This document shows positions 33,645 to 43,861 of a stretch of DNA of 64,000 nucleotides, in pieces; within the stretch, counting starts at the first letter, position 1; each line of letters opens with the position of its first letter. The translations under genes and the position numbers were made by a program. This DNA comes from Cytobacillus horneckiae (GTDB taxonomy: Bacteria; Bacillota; Bacilli; Bacillales; Cytobacillaceae), in NCBI RefSeq assembly GCF_002835735.1, contig NZ_PISD01000043.1:1-64000 (forward strand). Reading direction: 5' to 3'. The notes below the pieces were generated by a model that saw nothing but the letters and a program-made list of their open reading frames with translations, ran no database searches and was not told where the DNA came from.

Positions 33645-34793
33645 TTGGGAAATGACCATCCCCACTTTCGGAGAAAAACCCCTGATGAGTTTCTTGAAGA
33701 AATTAATCAGGCGAAACGGGGTAAATTTAAATTGTATGTTGGTGCAGCACCTGGTGTTGGGAAATCGTATAGAATGCTGCAGGATGCCCATGAATTGAAA
33801 AGTGATGGAGTTGATATTGTTATTGGTCTCATTGAGAGCCATGGCAGAATCGAGACGGAAGCACAAATAAAGGGGTTAGAAAGTGTCCCTTTAAAAGAAA
33901 TAATTTACAAAGGGAAGAAGTTTTATGAATTAAATGTGAATGAAATTTTTATAAGAAAACCGGAAATTGTAATTGTGGATGAACTAGCACACACGAACAT
34001 AAAAGGTTCCCTGCATCCTAAACGGTATCTGGATGTGGAGGATTTGCTTGAGGCTGGCATTAGTGTATTTTCTGCTGTAAATATTCAGCATCTTGAAAGT
34101 GTATATGATATTATTCAGCAAATTTGTGGCATTAAGGTAAGAGAACGATTGCCTGATAAAATTTTCCATATTGCCGATGAAATTCAGTTAATTGATGTAA
34201 CTCCAGAAACATTAAGAAAAAGATTGTCGGAAGGAAAGATCTATTCATCCAGGAAAATTGAACAGAGCCTGAATAACTTCTTTACAACAGAGAAATTGTC
34301 TGCATTAAGGGAGCTTACACTTCGTGAAGTAGCGAATGATGTGGACGAAAGAATAGAAAGAATTACTATGGAAGGTGAATATGGTTCCATTGGAATACTT
34401 GAGAAAATACTAGTTTGCATTCATTATGGACCAACAGCTGAAAAGCTTATCCGAAGGGGATGGCGAATGGCTCAGCGCCTAAAGGCAGAGTTATTTATTC
34501 TAAATGTTTTGCCTGATGAAAATCACATTGTTCACTTAGAAAGAGAAAAAAAACTACGAGAATGGAAGATCCTTGCTGAACAATTTAATGCCACTTTTAT
34601 CATTGAGAAGCAGGGAAGGTGCAGTCCGGCAGAGATAATAATTTTAACAGCTAAAAGCTTTCATATTACTCAAATTTTACTTGGCCAATCAGCCAGAACA
34701 AGATGGGAAGAGATATGCAAGGGGTCTATTGTGAATACGATAATGAGGAAAACTTCTAATATTGATATTCACATTGTGGCGGACAGCAGATAA
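33645..34793 (+). CDS. kdpD: Short KdpD (sensor N-domain plus USP, no kinase)
   Basis: TTG 33645 is preferred because GGGGTGA lies seven bases before it; GTG 33636 is an alternative. The protein has KRGKFKLYVGAAPGVGKSYRM (Walker A), IVIVDELAHTNIKGSLHPKR (Walker B), VFSAVNIQHLESV, and from about residue 250 a universal-stress-protein domain (KILVCIHYGPTAEKLIRRGW). It ends at about 382 residues, without membrane helices, His-kinase or ATPase domains. No kdpE follows. Short KdpD proteins are known in Bacillus; the USP domain of S. aureus KdpD binds c-di-AMP. The same control here is inferred. Confidence 0.88.
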   Translation: MGNDHPHFRRKTPDEFLEEINQAKRGKFKLYVGAAPGVGKSYRMLQDAHELKSDGVDIVIGLIESHGRIETEAQIKGLESVPLKEIIYKGKKFYELNVNEIFIRKPEIVIVDELAHTNIKGSLHPKRYLDVEDLLEAGISVFSAVNIQHLESVYDIIQQICGIKVRERLPDKIFHIADEIQLIDVTPETLRKRLSEGKIYSSRKIEQSLNNFFTTEKLSALRELTLREVANDVDERIERITMEGEYGSIGILEKILVCIHYGPTAEKLIRRGWRMAQRLKAELFILNVLPDENHIVHLEREKKLREWKILAEQFNATFIIEKQGRCSPAEIIILTAKSFHITQILLGQSARTRWEEICKGSIVNTIMRKTSNIDIHIVADSR

Positions 34794-34918
34794 GTGTACT
34801 ATCTAACTGCTTTAAAATAAAAATACTAAAAAATGCGAAAAATATGTATTAATAGCCCTTATTGCCTGTGCAAAACCTCCATGCAATCTAGCATGTTGTG
34901 GAATTAGGAGGTGATTTT

Positions 34919-35077
34919 ATAGGTTACGAATAAGAAAACAGTAACTATTACAGAGGTTACAATGAAGATTCCGGATAAGATGATAACGGTTATGGCCGCA
35001 GACGTGGCTGTGGATGCTTTGGTTTCGGATTTTGTGGGTGTAATAGAAGAAGAAATCGTGACAAGAAATTTTTCTAA
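34919..35077 (+). pseudogene. Decayed Gly/Arg/Cys-rich coat-like gene
   Basis: AGGAGGTGATTTT is followed by ATA where ATG is expected. The frame then reads GYE-TAA-ENSNYYRGYNEDSG-TAA-DDNGYGRRRGCGCFGFGFCG and CNRRRNRDKKFF to a true stop at 35075. Both internal stops could derive from CAA (Gln). The Tyr/Gly/Arg/Cys-rich composition is that of spore coat or crust proteins. The flanking DNA between 34794 and 35392 holds nothing else apart from a GAAAGGGAAGC/GCTTCTCTTTC hairpin at 35150-35176. Confidence 0.5.
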
Positions 35078-35392
35078 GTTGTTATGAAAATAACTCCAGA
35101 AATGAAGGCAATTCTAATTACGACAACGTTTATTAATTAATAAATGATAGAAAGGGAAGCGATGTGCTTCTCTTTCTCGTTATCGGTTGTTAAGCAATTG
35201 ATGCAGCTCGACATTTTCTTATGTAACAAGCAAAGCAATATGATAAAATTGGAAAAGCTTTTATAACGAGGTATTTAGGTTTAAAGCAAGAAAAAAGATG
35301 CAAATCTATACTGCATCTACAAGAATTATATTTGAATTTTGAATGAGCAACGGTTTTAAAGCTAATGTCAAAGGTAGAACAGGTGGGTATTT

Positions 35393-35857
35393 ATGACGAT
35401 TCGGAACTCCGCAAAAGCGATAATAATTAACGAAAACAGGCTATTACTAACAAAAAATAAAGATAATGAGGGTGTTTTTTATCTTTTTCCTGGCGGTGGG
35501 CAAGAGAAAGGCGAAACAATTCATGAAGCTTTAAAAAGAGAATGCATTGAAGAGGTTGGAATACAAGTAGAAATAGGAGAGCTTCTCCATATTCGAGAGT
35601 ATATCGGTAAAAATCACGAACATTCTTCATTTGACTATGATGCTCACCAAGTTGAATACTACTTTGTTTGTCATCGTAAAAATGGGTCAGATCATATTGA
35701 AGTACCTACTAACCCTGATAGTCACCAGGTTGGAGTAGAATGGATACATATGAACGATTTATTTGAATATAGAATTTATCCGAAAAAACTAATAAAGTAT
35801 ATAATAAAGTATTGTAGTAATGAAAAGTCTCCAGTTTATTTAGGAGATATAAACTAG
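35393..35857 (+). CDS. Nudix hydrolase
   Basis: This 154-residue protein has a complete Nudix box: GGGQEKGETIHEALKREC-IEEVGI at about residues 35-58 (G x5 E x7 RE x2 EE x G). The leading strands (SAKAIIINENRLLLTKNKD) and an aromatic-rich lid region fit NUDIX phosphohydrolases, which cleave nucleoside diphosphates linked to other groups. AGGTGGG precedes the ATG. Its stop overlaps the end of the convergent DinB remnant. Confidence 0.9.
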   Translation: MTIRNSAKAIIINENRLLLTKNKDNEGVFYLFPGGGQEKGETIHEALKRECIEEVGIQVEIGELLHIREYIGKNHEHSSFDYDAHQVEYYFVCHRKNGSDHIEVPTNPDSHQVGVEWIHMNDLFEYRIYPKKLIKYIIKYCSNEKSPVYLGDIN

Positions 35858-36345
35858 CGATTTTCTAAATGATGAGGCATTTCTTTTTTTATGTCTTTTA
35901 AAATTTGATTTATATGCGTTAAATCATGGACTACCACGCAGAAATTAGCTCTCTCAATTTAACAGCACCGAACTCAGGGTGCATGCCTGTCAATTCAAGC
36001 TGTGTTTCAGAATCAACAAGAATTTTAAGGTTGTTTATATTTTGAATTCTTATTGATTTGAATGCAGATAACATTGGGTCAAGCATTCTATCTGGCTTGT
36101 TTAAGTGCGCGTATCGATTAAAAAGATGGAAAGATTGATTTTTTGTCTTCCAGAATTGCCTCTATTCTTGGGATCCAATTATTTTTTTCACACTCTATTA
36201 GATGCGCAATCACTTCAATGGCATTCCAACTTTCCTCTCCTTCATTGCCATTTATCCATTCATCTGATAAGCCCGTTAAAAAATATTCAATCGTATTAGA
36301 AGTCCGATCTAAAATTTCTATCGCTTCTTTCAAGTTAAAATTCAT
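35854..36345 (-). pseudogene. DinB-superfamily protein, two frameshifts
   Basis: The first frame MNFNLKEAIEILDRTSNTIEY, then WNAIEVIAHLIECEKNNWIPR, is a DinB-like start with its first His ligand. It shifts near 36122, and a second frame reads YAHLNKPDRMLDPML to FGAVKLRELISAW. A second shift near 35933 leads to VVHDLTHINQILKDIKKEM, which has the DLxHxxQ metal-ligand motif, and ends at 35854. Two single-base changes have inactivated a protein of about 163 residues. Confidence 0.8.
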
Positions 36346-36660
36346 ATAATTTCACCTCTTCAACAAGTTTGTTAAATATATTCTTTAGAAATCTCAAAAA
36401 GCCTTTTTAAAGAAGAAGGAAAAGAAACTACAATCTAACCATTTGTAGAAAGGCCATCACAATTACGTAAGGCTGTTAATGTGGCAAGAATAGTGTTTCG
36501 TCAATAAAAACCGTCAAATGACGCAATTAATGTTTACCGATGGTATAAGTAATATGAGAAAATGATTTGATAAATAGATTTCAATGGAATTTTTGTGTTT
36601 TTTCATCTATACATAGAAACCAGAAAACAACCGGAGCTATTGATCAATGAAGCATACTAA
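36346..36660. other. Intergenic DNA, no gene seen
   Basis: Only short interrupted frames lie on both strands. GTAAGGAGGG at 36661 is a strong ribosome binding site serving the decayed coat-like gene that follows. Confidence 0.4.
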
Positions 36661-36675
36661 GTAAGGAGGGTATTT

Positions 36676-36834
36676 TATATTTCTAGAAGGGAAAAGAGCA
36701 ATGGATGTGATAAACAGAGCATGATGAAAGTCGTGGATATGGTTACCGAAACCGGGAGCAGTGAACCTAATGGAAGAAGCGGAAGACGCAGAGGCGACTG
36801 TGTCTGTTTGGGGGATCGAGACTACTGTAAGTAG
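36676..36834 (+). pseudogene. Second decayed Arg/Gly/Cys-rich coat-like gene
   Basis: After GGAGGG the three frames in turn give SRREKSNGCDKQ, EHDESRGYGYRNREQ and EPNGRSGRRRGDCVCLGDRD. Joined by two frameshifts they make a Tyr/Gly/Arg/Cys-rich protein similar in composition to the remnant at 34919 (shared GYG...RRRGxCxC order). Probably an inactivated spore-surface gene. DNA from 36835 to 37096 shows nothing further. Confidence 0.4.
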
Positions 36835-37096
36835 GCGAAATGTAAAACAAGTTCATCCTAATTATTAATGTTTACAAAAATATTGTGGGTAATCAACAGT
36901 TCTTCCCTGTAAAAAAATGTTGAAGAATCGATTGTAGAAAATGTGAAGGATGGTATTGACCGTTTTGATGACAAGGTTTTTTTAGCATATTCATTTAGAT
37001 AATAACCTATTTATAAAGCAATTCCTTTTCAATTTCTTTATGGAATCACTTAAATAAAAATCCGTTCAATTTGAACGGATACGAAAGCAGAACTCT

Positions 37097-37375
37097 TTAA
37101 TTTTTAATCTTTAATAAATCCAGAAACCTTAAAATCGCTTCACCACCCATTCCCGCAAATAGCGAAAGAATAAAAATGGCTGTAGGGGAATCTGGATTTG
37201 TAGTGGCGACTAAAAAAATAGAAGCCAGTCCCCCCATTAGAATATCTTCTAAGAAACCGAGATAAATAAACTTCTTTGTAACCCGTGGCTTTACAAGTTT
37301 CCCAACTCTTTTAATATGCCCTGCGACACCGACAAGTCCACCAATCAAAGCAGCGAAGGTAATGTTCATTAACAT
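37097..37375 (-). CDS. DUF4257-like membrane protein
   Basis: 92 residues with three hydrophobic segments: FAALIGGLVGVAGHI, LEDILMGGLASIFLVA and AIFILSLFAGMGGEAI. The loop KPRVTKKFIYLGFLEDILMGG resembles DUF4257 proteins of Bacillus. AGGAGTGTGG lies upstream of the ATG. Role unknown. It is transcribed in the same direction as lexA. Confidence 0.65.
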   Translation of the reverse strand: MLMNITFAALIGGLVGVAGHIKRVGKLVKPRVTKKFIYLGFLEDILMGGLASIFLVATTNPDSPTAIFILSLFAGMGGEAILRFLDLLKIKN

Positions 37376-37548
37376 TTCAACTCCACACTCCTAAAGTCGA
37401 GATTTTTGAAAAGCGACCTTAGGTTGATTCTTGGTGTATCTTCTATTATATAACGCCTGTTAACAAAAAAGAATGATTCGAATATACCGAATTTTCAGAA
37501 ATGACGACAAAAACAGGAGGTTTTCTCCTGCTTTTGCTAGATACATAA

Positions 37549-38169
37549 TTAATGAATCTGACGATAAACACCGATGACTTTACCAAGAATAGAAACGTTT
37601 CTAAGAATAATTGGTTCCATTGTAGAATTCTCGGGCTGAAGTCTAACAAAATCTTTCTCTTTGAAAAACCTTTTCACTGTTGCCTCATCTTCCTCTGTCA
37701 TAGCAACGACAATTTCACCATTATTTGCAGTGCTTTGCTGTTTGACAATGACGTAGTCTCCATCCAGGATACCAGCTTCAATCATACTTTCACCCATAAT
37801 TTCTAACATGAAAACATGTTCATCTGCTGGAGCAAGCCTCTCGGGTAATGGAAAATACTCTTCAACATTTTCAATTGCAGTGATGGGTTGTCCAGCAGTA
37901 ACTTTCCCAATAATCGGTACATTGACGGTACTTACTTTTGGAACGCTGGCTGCTCCTTCTAAATCCAAAATTTCAATAGCACGGGGTTTAGTCGGGTCTC
38001 TTCTAATTAATCCTTTGCTTTCTAAGCGGGCAAGGTGACCGTGTACGGTTGAGCTGGAAGCAAGGCCGACAGCTTCACCAATTTCACGTACAGAAGGCGG
38101 ATAACCTTTTGCTTTTACTTCGTCTTTTATGAATTCAAGTATATCCTGCTGTCTTTTTGATAATTTCAT
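37549..38169 (-). CDS. lexA: LexA, SOS repressor
   Basis: ATG 38169 is chosen over 38181 because AAGGTG precedes it and the length (206 residues) then matches Bacillus LexA. N-terminal winged helix ([20 protein letters not shown]), self-cleavage site Ala92-Gly93 (KVTAGQPI), catalytic Ser128 (MGESMIEAG) and Lys166 (ATVKRFF). It represses SOS genes and is cleaved when RecA is active. Divergent from yneA with three LexA boxes between, so it is autoregulated. Confidence 0.97.
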   Translation of the reverse strand: MKLSKRQQDILEFIKDEVKAKGYPPSVREIGEAVGLASSSTVHGHLARLESKGLIRRDPTKPRAIEILDLEGAASVPKVSTVNVPIIGKVTAGQPITAIENVEEYFPLPERLAPADEHVFMLEIMGESMIEAGILDGDYVIVKQQSTANNGEIVVAMTEEDEATVKRFFKEKDFVRLQPENSTMEPIILRNVSILGKVIGVYRQIH

Positions 38170-38203
38170 TATCTCACGCACCTTTTTTTACATCTTTGTG
38201 TAT

Positions 38204-38308
38204 ATTATAGCATTTTTAATTTTAGTATACAAACATAAGTTCGAATTTTCATTGACAGAAACAAATGTTCGCATTATAATAAATTTATCAAATGCGAACG
38301 TATATTCT
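38204..38308. promoter_or_regulatory. lexA/yneA divergent promoters with three LexA boxes
   Basis: The yneA promoter is TTGACA (38252) - 17 bases - TATAAT (38275). The lexA promoter on the minus strand is TTGTAT (38232-38227) - 17 - TATAAT (38209-38204). LexA boxes near the CGAACRNRYGTTYG consensus are CAAACATAAGTTCG (38230), GAAACAAATGTTCG (38258, exactly in the yneA spacer) and CGAACGTATATTCT (38295). This geometry gives tight SOS control of both genes. Confidence 0.9.
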
Positions 38309-38326
38309 TAATTAGGGGTGCTTCAG

Positions 38327-38662
38327 TTGAAAAAATTGTGGGAATCTTATTCATATGCTATTATTCTAGTCGTTTTAAGTTTTGGGATGGTTATCGTGTT
38401 TGCTGCTAATACAGAGACAGCAGATGGAGCGGGATTTGTGAAAATCGTTGTTAAAGAGGGAGATTCTATTTGGAAAATAGCGAGTAAATATAGTGAAGAG
38501 CACGATATGTCCGAATCAGATTTTGTAAAATGGGTGGAGAGACAAAATGGTATTTCTTTAGGTCAAATCTACCCAGGGGATGAAATTATTATTCCAGTTA
38601 AAGATGGTATGGATTATTATGAAACGAACTTAGCAAGCTCCTATAATGAAAAGGAAGATTAA
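38327..38662 (+). CDS. yneA: YneA, SOS cell-division inhibitor
   Basis: TTG 38327 is preferred (AGGGGTG seven bases upstream) over GTG 38318. The protein of about 111 residues has one N-terminal membrane helix (YAIILVVLSFGMVIVFAA) and an external LysM domain (KIVVKEGDSIWKIASKYSEE ... GDEIIIPV). YneA delays division during DNA damage in Bacillus. It is the first gene of the LexA-controlled yneA-yneB-ynzC group. Confidence 0.92.
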   Translation: MKKLWESYSYAIILVVLSFGMVIVFAANTETADGAGFVKIVVKEGDSIWKIASKYSEEHDMSESDFVKWVERQNGISLGQIYPGDEIIIPVKDGMDYYETNLASSYNEKED

Positions 38663-38673
38663 TTTAGAAGTGA

Positions 38674-39339
<666 letters not shown>

Positions 39340-39480
39340 TTTGGAATTCTTGTCAAAGCCCTCTTTTTTTAGTAATATGACACATATCATTGAATTTATG
39401 AAGTGTGAAAATAAACTTCAAATGTATAAATGTGCTTAATAAAGCGATATGGATTTGAAGTAAAAAAGGGGCTTTTTAAT

Positions 39481-39711
39481 ATGCTTTCGAAAGAAAAACT
39501 TGCTCGCATTAATGAACTTGCAAATAAATCTAAAACTGAAGGCTTATCAGAATTAGAAGCGAAAGAACAAACAGCTCTTAGAAAAGAGTATTTAGAAACG
39601 TTCCGTGCTTCAATGTTTAATACGCTTAAAGGAGTTACAATTATTGATCCTGAAGGGAATGATGTAACTCCAGAAAAATTGAAGAAAGAAAAAAATAAGC
39701 CGCTTCATTAA
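39481..39711 (+). CDS. ynzC: YnzC, DUF896 family protein
   Basis: 76 residues from ATG 39481 (AAGGGG upstream): KEKLARINELANKSKTEGLS, LRKEYLETFRASMFNTLKG and IIDPEGNDVTPEKLK, the DUF896 pattern. YnzC is the third SOS-operon gene in B. subtilis; function unclear. A terminator follows. Confidence 0.92.
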   Translation: MLSKEKLARINELANKSKTEGLSELEAKEQTALRKEYLETFRASMFNTLKGVTIIDPEGNDVTPEKLKKEKNKPLH

Positions 39712-39718
39712 TTTTTTT

Positions 39719-39749
39719 GGGGAAACTGGTGTATCTAGTTTCCCTTTTT
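39719..39749 (+). terminator. Terminator after ynzC
   Basis: GGGGAAACT and AGTTTCCC form a stem followed by TTTTT. The remaining DNA up to tkt (40034) holds no gene. Confidence 0.85.
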
Positions 39750-40034
39750 CAATATTCACTATGTTAAAGCACATTGTTGATTCTGTTCTGTGTTAAAGCT
39801 GAAGATACTATTTATAGCTGCTATTTCGGAAGAAAGCCTTCGCCTGGAGAAGAAAATCAACAGCCGCATTTAACAGAGCTATAATATGAATAATATATAT
39901 TGTAAATAAAATTATTGATAAAAAAATATTTCGTAATATTGCTTAAATATAATTTTTCTACCATTACGGTTGTATAAACGTAAGCAACTCTATTATATTT
40001 AATGTGTACGATTATTTTTGAAAGGATGTCATAC

Positions 40035-42041
40035 ATGTTTAACAAAACGGATGCACTATCAATTCAATCGATTAGAACTTTATCTATTGATGCAATAGAA
40101 AAAGCAAACTCTGGTCACCCAGGTATGCCTATGGGCGCTGCACCAATGGCTTACACTTTATGGACGCGTTATATGAATCATAATCCTAATAACCCATCAT
40201 GGTTTAATCGTGATCGTTTTGTATTATCAGCAGGTCATGGCTCAATGTTGCTATATAGCTTGCTGCATTTATCAGGATATGATTTATCAATGGATGATAT
40301 AAAACAATTCCGCCAATGGGATAGCAAAACACCAGGTCACCCTGAATATGGACATACTCCAGGGGTCGATGCAACGACTGGTCCTCTTGGACAAGGAATC
40401 GCGATGGCAGTTGGTATGGCAATGGCTGAAAAACACTTATCTGCTGTTTATAATAAAGATGATTTTAATATCGTTGATCATTATACATACAGTATTTGCG
40501 GTGATGGTGATTTAATGGAAGGCGTCTCTGCAGAAGCTGCTTCCTTAGCAGGACACTTGCAACTAGGTAAACTAGTTGTACTTTATGATTCAAATGATAT
40601 TTCGCTTGATGGAGATTTAGATCGTTCTTTCTCTGAAAGTGTTGAGCAACGTTTTAAATCTTATGGTTGGCAATATATCCGGGTGGAAGATGGCAATAAT
40701 TTAGATGAGATTGCAAAAGCCCTCGAGGAAGCACGAAAAGTTGACAATCGTCCTACAATGATTGAAGTCAAGACTGTTATCGGATTCGGCTCACCTAATA
40801 AATCTGGTAAATCTGCTTCTCATGGTTCACCTCTTGGAGCTGATGAGCTGAAATTAACGAAGGAAGCGTATGAATGGGAATTTGAAGAAGATTTCCATGT
40901 GCCAGACGAAGTATACGCACACTTCAAAAATGAAGTCGTGGAAAAAGGCCAAAAGGTAGAAGCTGAGTGGACGCAACTTTTAAGTAAATATAAAGAAAAG
41001 TTTCCTGAACTTGGTTTACAATTGGAATTGGCCATCGATGGGAAATTGCCTCAAGGATGGGATAAAGATATCCCAGTCTATGAAGAAGGCTCAAGTTTGG
41101 CGACGAGAGCATCTTCAGGTGAAGTACTAAATGCAATCGCGAACAATCTTCCTTCATTCTTTGGAGGATCTGCTGATTTAGCTGGTTCAAATAAAACGAT
41201 GATTAAAGATGCTGCTGATTTTACTGCGGAATCATATAGTGGAAGAAATATTTGGTTCGGTGTACGTGAATTTGCTATGGGTGCAGCACTTAATGGAATG
41301 GCGCTACATGGCGGATTAAATGTCTTTGGAGGTACATTCTTTGTTTTCTCTGATTACTTACGTCCGGCTATTCGTTTAGCAGCCTTAATGAAGCTTCCTG
41401 TCACATACGTATTTACACATGACAGTATTGCTGTTGGGGAAGATGGCCCAACACATGAGCCGGTAGAACAGCTTGCGGCATTAAGAGCGATGCCAAATCT
41501 TTCAGTCATACGACCAGCTGATGGAAATGAAACAGCAGCTGCATGGAAACTGGCAATAGAGGCTGCTGACCATCCGACAGCACTCGTGCTTACTAGACAA
41601 AATCTAGCAACAATTAAAGGCACTGCAGCAACGGCTTATGAAGGCGTATCTAAAGGGGCATACACAGTATCTGCTGGCAAGAAAGAAGACGTGGATGCAT
41701 TGTTATTAGCTTCTGGTTCAGAAGTGGAATTAGCGATAAAAGCTCAAGCTGCTCTTGCTGCAGAAGGTATTGATGTTACTGTAGTAAGCATGCCTGATTG
41801 GAGCCGCTTTGAAAAACAAAGTAAAGAGTACAAAGAGCAAGTTTTACCTAAGGGAATTACGAAGCGATTAGCAATTGAAATGGGTAGCTCTTTAGGCTGG
41901 CACAAATACACAGGTTTTGAAGGGGACGTCCTTGCAATCGATCAATTTGGTGCATCAGCACCAGGAAATAAAATTATCGAAGAGTATGGCTTCACTGTTG
42001 AAAATGTTGTCGCAAAAGTAAAAGCTTTAATCGAAAATTAA
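40035..42041 (+). CDS. tkt: Transketolase
   Basis: ATG 40035 ([12 protein letters not shown]) follows AAAGGATG; an upstream in-frame ATG at 40002 lacks a site. 668 residues, full length. Visible are the thiamine-diphosphate motif [20 protein letters not shown], the [16 protein letters not shown] start ([20 protein letters not shown]), and [19 protein letters not shown] of the pyrimidine domain. It moves two-carbon units in the pentose phosphate pathway. Position after ynzC is as in B. subtilis. Confidence 0.97.
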   Translation: MFNKTDALSIQSIRTLSIDAIEKANSGHPGMPMGAAPMAYTLWTRYMNHNPNNPSWFNRDRFVLSAGHGSMLLYSLLHLSGYDLSMDDIKQFRQWDSKTPGHPEYGHTPGVDATTGPLGQGIAMAVGMAMAEKHLSAVYNKDDFNIVDHYTYSICGDGDLMEGVSAEAASLAGHLQLGKLVVLYDSNDISLDGDLDRSFSESVEQRFKSYGWQYIRVEDGNNLDEIAKALEEARKVDNRPTMIEVKTVIGFGSPNKSGKSASHGSPLGADELKLTKEAYEWEFEEDFHVPDEVYAHFKNEVVEKGQKVEAEWTQLLSKYKEKFPELGLQLELAIDGKLPQGWDKDIPVYEEGSSLATRASSGEVLNAIANNLPSFFGGSADLAGSNKTMIKDAADFTAESYSGRNIWFGVREFAMGAALNGMALHGGLNVFGGTFFVFSDYLRPAIRLAALMKLPVTYVFTHDSIAVGEDGPTHEPVEQLAALRAMPNLSVIRPADGNETAAAWKLAIEAADHPTALVLTRQNLATIKGTAATAYEGVSKGAYTVSAGKKEDVDALLLASGSEVELAIKAQAALAAEGIDVTVVSMPDWSRFEKQSKEYKEQVLPKGITKRLAIEMGSSLGWHKYTGFEGDVLAIDQFGASAPGNKIIEEYGFTVENVVAKVKALIEN

Positions 42042-42054
42042 TCATTTTTTTGCC

Positions 42055-42085
42055 GGGAAGAATGGAAATCATTCTTCCCTTTTTT
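42055..42085 (+). terminator. Terminator after tkt
   Basis: GGGAAGAATG pairs perfectly with CATTCTTCCC around GAAAT, followed by TTTTTT. Confidence 0.9.
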
Positions 42086-42198
42086 GCTTTTGCTATTTTT
42101 CGACAAAAATAGTGGTTTTTTATCACATTAAAAGACAGAAAATTATATATCTTTCCTGTATACTTGAAGAAATAGGTTGTCCCGAAAGGAGAAGTTGA

Positions 42199-42633
42199 AT
42201 GAGAACGTATCAGTTATATTTAATTGAAGAGCAATTCGCGTCTCATTATTTCGGCAGGGAACAAATGTTTTTTCGCTTGTTTCAGGAATATGAGCGTTCA
42301 TCAGGTGATCTTTACTCAATACTTCAAAGACAAATTTATTTTATTACAAAAGAAATTCCTAAATATAAAGTGCAACAGGATATGTTTCAGGAATTATTAA
42401 TAAAACAAGACATGGTATTTGATGAGCATGCTTATTACATATCTCAAAAAAGAAGCAACGCAAAGCTTGAAGTAGGTGATCGATTTATTACGCTGGAAGC
42501 ATCGGGGAATTTTGAAGCAGAAACAATTTTTTTCGAAGTATTGCGAAAAAGTGAGTCTTCTTACTTAGCGATTGATCTTTCACATAATAGATTTGGCTGG
42601 CTTAAGCCAATAAAAGAAAGAAAATTTGTCTAA
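42199..42633 (+). CDS. sirA: SirA, sporulation inhibitor of replication
   Basis: 144 residues with AAAGGAG before the ATG. MRTYQLYLIEEQFASHYFGR, then FRLFQEYERSSGDLYSILQRQ, is the SirA (YneE) pattern. SirA binds DnaA domain I at the start of sporulation and blocks new rounds of replication. Its place between tkt and yneF is conserved in Bacillus. Confidence 0.92.
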   Translation: MRTYQLYLIEEQFASHYFGREQMFFRLFQEYERSSGDLYSILQRQIYFITKEIPKYKVQQDMFQELLIKQDMVFDEHAYYISQKRSNAKLEVGDRFITLEASGNFEAETIFFEVLRKSESSYLAIDLSHNRFGWLKPIKERKFV

Positions 42634-42717
42634 ATAAGAGAAATTACGAAGCAAATATTGTATAGTATCCTTTGGTCTAGTACACTGTATGATAGACAAC
42701 ATGAAGGAGGAAGTAGT

Positions 42718-42936
42718 ATGTGGATGTATATACTAGTTGGTATATTAGCATTGCTTGCTGGTGTAGCACTAGGATTTTTCATTGCTCGTAAGTATATGAT
42801 GAATTACTTAAAGAAAAATCCGCCAATTAATGAACAAATGTTAAAAATGATGATGATGCAAATGGGAATGAAGCCATCCCAAAAGAAAATCAATCAAATG
42901 ATGAACGCAATGAACAAGCAGCAACCAGGCAAATAA
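42718..42936 (+). CDS. yneF: YneF, small membrane protein
   Basis: 72 residues, start after GGAGGAAGTA. One N-terminal helix ([20 protein letters not shown]) and a Met-rich cytoplasmic tail ([20 protein letters not shown]) define the UPF0154 (YneF) family. Function unknown. Confidence 0.93.
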   Translation: MWMYILVGILALLAGVALGFFIARKYMMNYLKKNPPINEQMLKMMMMQMGMKPSQKKINQMMNAMNKQQPGK

Positions 42937-43080
42937 CAGCAAAGCAAGTTGGATATAGCATGGTTTCGTCATTATAGTTAAAGCGATTGTGTTAATAAAA
43001 TTCACAAACATCTATTTGGAAAGTGAATTTTCTCCGATTAATATTATCATAATTGCTTTAGTTTTCTTATTGCTATTCAA

Positions 43081-43126
43081 AAGACTATCTTTACTGGGGA
43101 AATAAACCAGTAAAGATGGTCTTTTT
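43081..43126 (+). terminator. Strong terminator
   Basis: AGACTATCTTTACTGG pairs with CCAGTAAAGATGGTCT (one G-T pair) and is followed by TTTTTT. The stretch 42937-43080 before it shows only a short hydrophobic frame, perhaps a remnant. Confidence 0.9.
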
Positions 43127-43290
43127 TATTGAGTGAAGTTTATAGACTGCAGAATTTAAAAACGTTATTATTCCATTGCAAGCTAAACTTTAGATTTCCT
43201 CCAGTTCACTCTATAAGAGAAACATTGTCAATTGGAAATGGTGACTCTAAGGCACGTGGATGTAATGGAATAAAAACTATTTAAAGCCCC

Positions 43291-43407
43291 TCATATAAAG
43301 GACTTTTTACTATCTAAAAATACTTTAATTTCTTTAATAGACAAACCTAATTTCTTTGCTTCAATAATTAGCTGAATCCACTCTTCATCTAGTTTAATGT
43401 TTACCAC
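43291..43407 (-). CDS. Second SinI-like antirepressor peptide
   Basis: 38 residues: MVNIKLDEEWIQLIIEAKKL, then GLSIKEIKVFLDSKKSFI, a close paralogue of the peptide at 6213-6332. The GTG at 43407 lies directly after AAGGAGA, an unusually short gap; an ATT at 43398 is better spaced, so the start is uncertain. No sinR-like gene is adjacent; the XRE regulators at 5951 and 11293 are candidate partners. Confidence 0.65.
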   Translation of the reverse strand: MVNIKLDEEWIQLIIEAKKLGLSIKEIKVFLDSKKSFI

Positions 43408-43651
43408 TCTCCTTTTTACAAATATTCAACAAATAGGTAAAAAGTCCTCTTTTTTAAAATGAGAAATTTTATTGTGATATAGCAAGTAGTTTAGGGTGTT
43501 AATTTTGTCTTATAACATCGTACTTTATCGAAAATCGAAGAATTGATAGATCGTAAAAAAATAGAGGTTTCTAAGCGCGGCAGTATTAATCTATGTCAAT
43601 AGGAAATCGATATAAAACAACAATAAAAGAAGCGCGAGTATCCATTCGCAT

Positions 43652-43803
43652 AATGAAACCAAAAAACAAAGTAAAGAAGCAAAAAGTGGTACAAACCGCG
43701 AAATGAAACCAAAAGGACAAAGTAAAGAAGCAAAAAGTAGCATCATATTGTAAAATGAAATCAATAAACGAAGTGAAGCAGCAAAAAGTGGTATCAGTTA
43801 GAG
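43652..43803. repeat. Three-copy tandem repeat, unit 51-52 bp
   Basis: Units begin ATGAAACCAAAAAACAAAGT (43652), ATGAAACCAAAAGGACAAAG (43703) and ATGAAATCAATAAACGAAGT (43755), each holding GAAGCAAAAAGTGG or a near match. The GCAAAAAGTG core is shared with the 24877-25395 array, although the units differ. Confidence 0.75.
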
Positions 43804-43861
43804 AGGCTAGCACAGGAATTGGCATCACTTCGCTATAATAGACATCTTATGGAGGGCTGAC

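Noticed and set aside
33645-34793. KdpD as a sensor histidine kinase
   Set aside because: The protein stops after the USP domain; no membrane, HisKA or ATPase segments are present and no kdpE follows.
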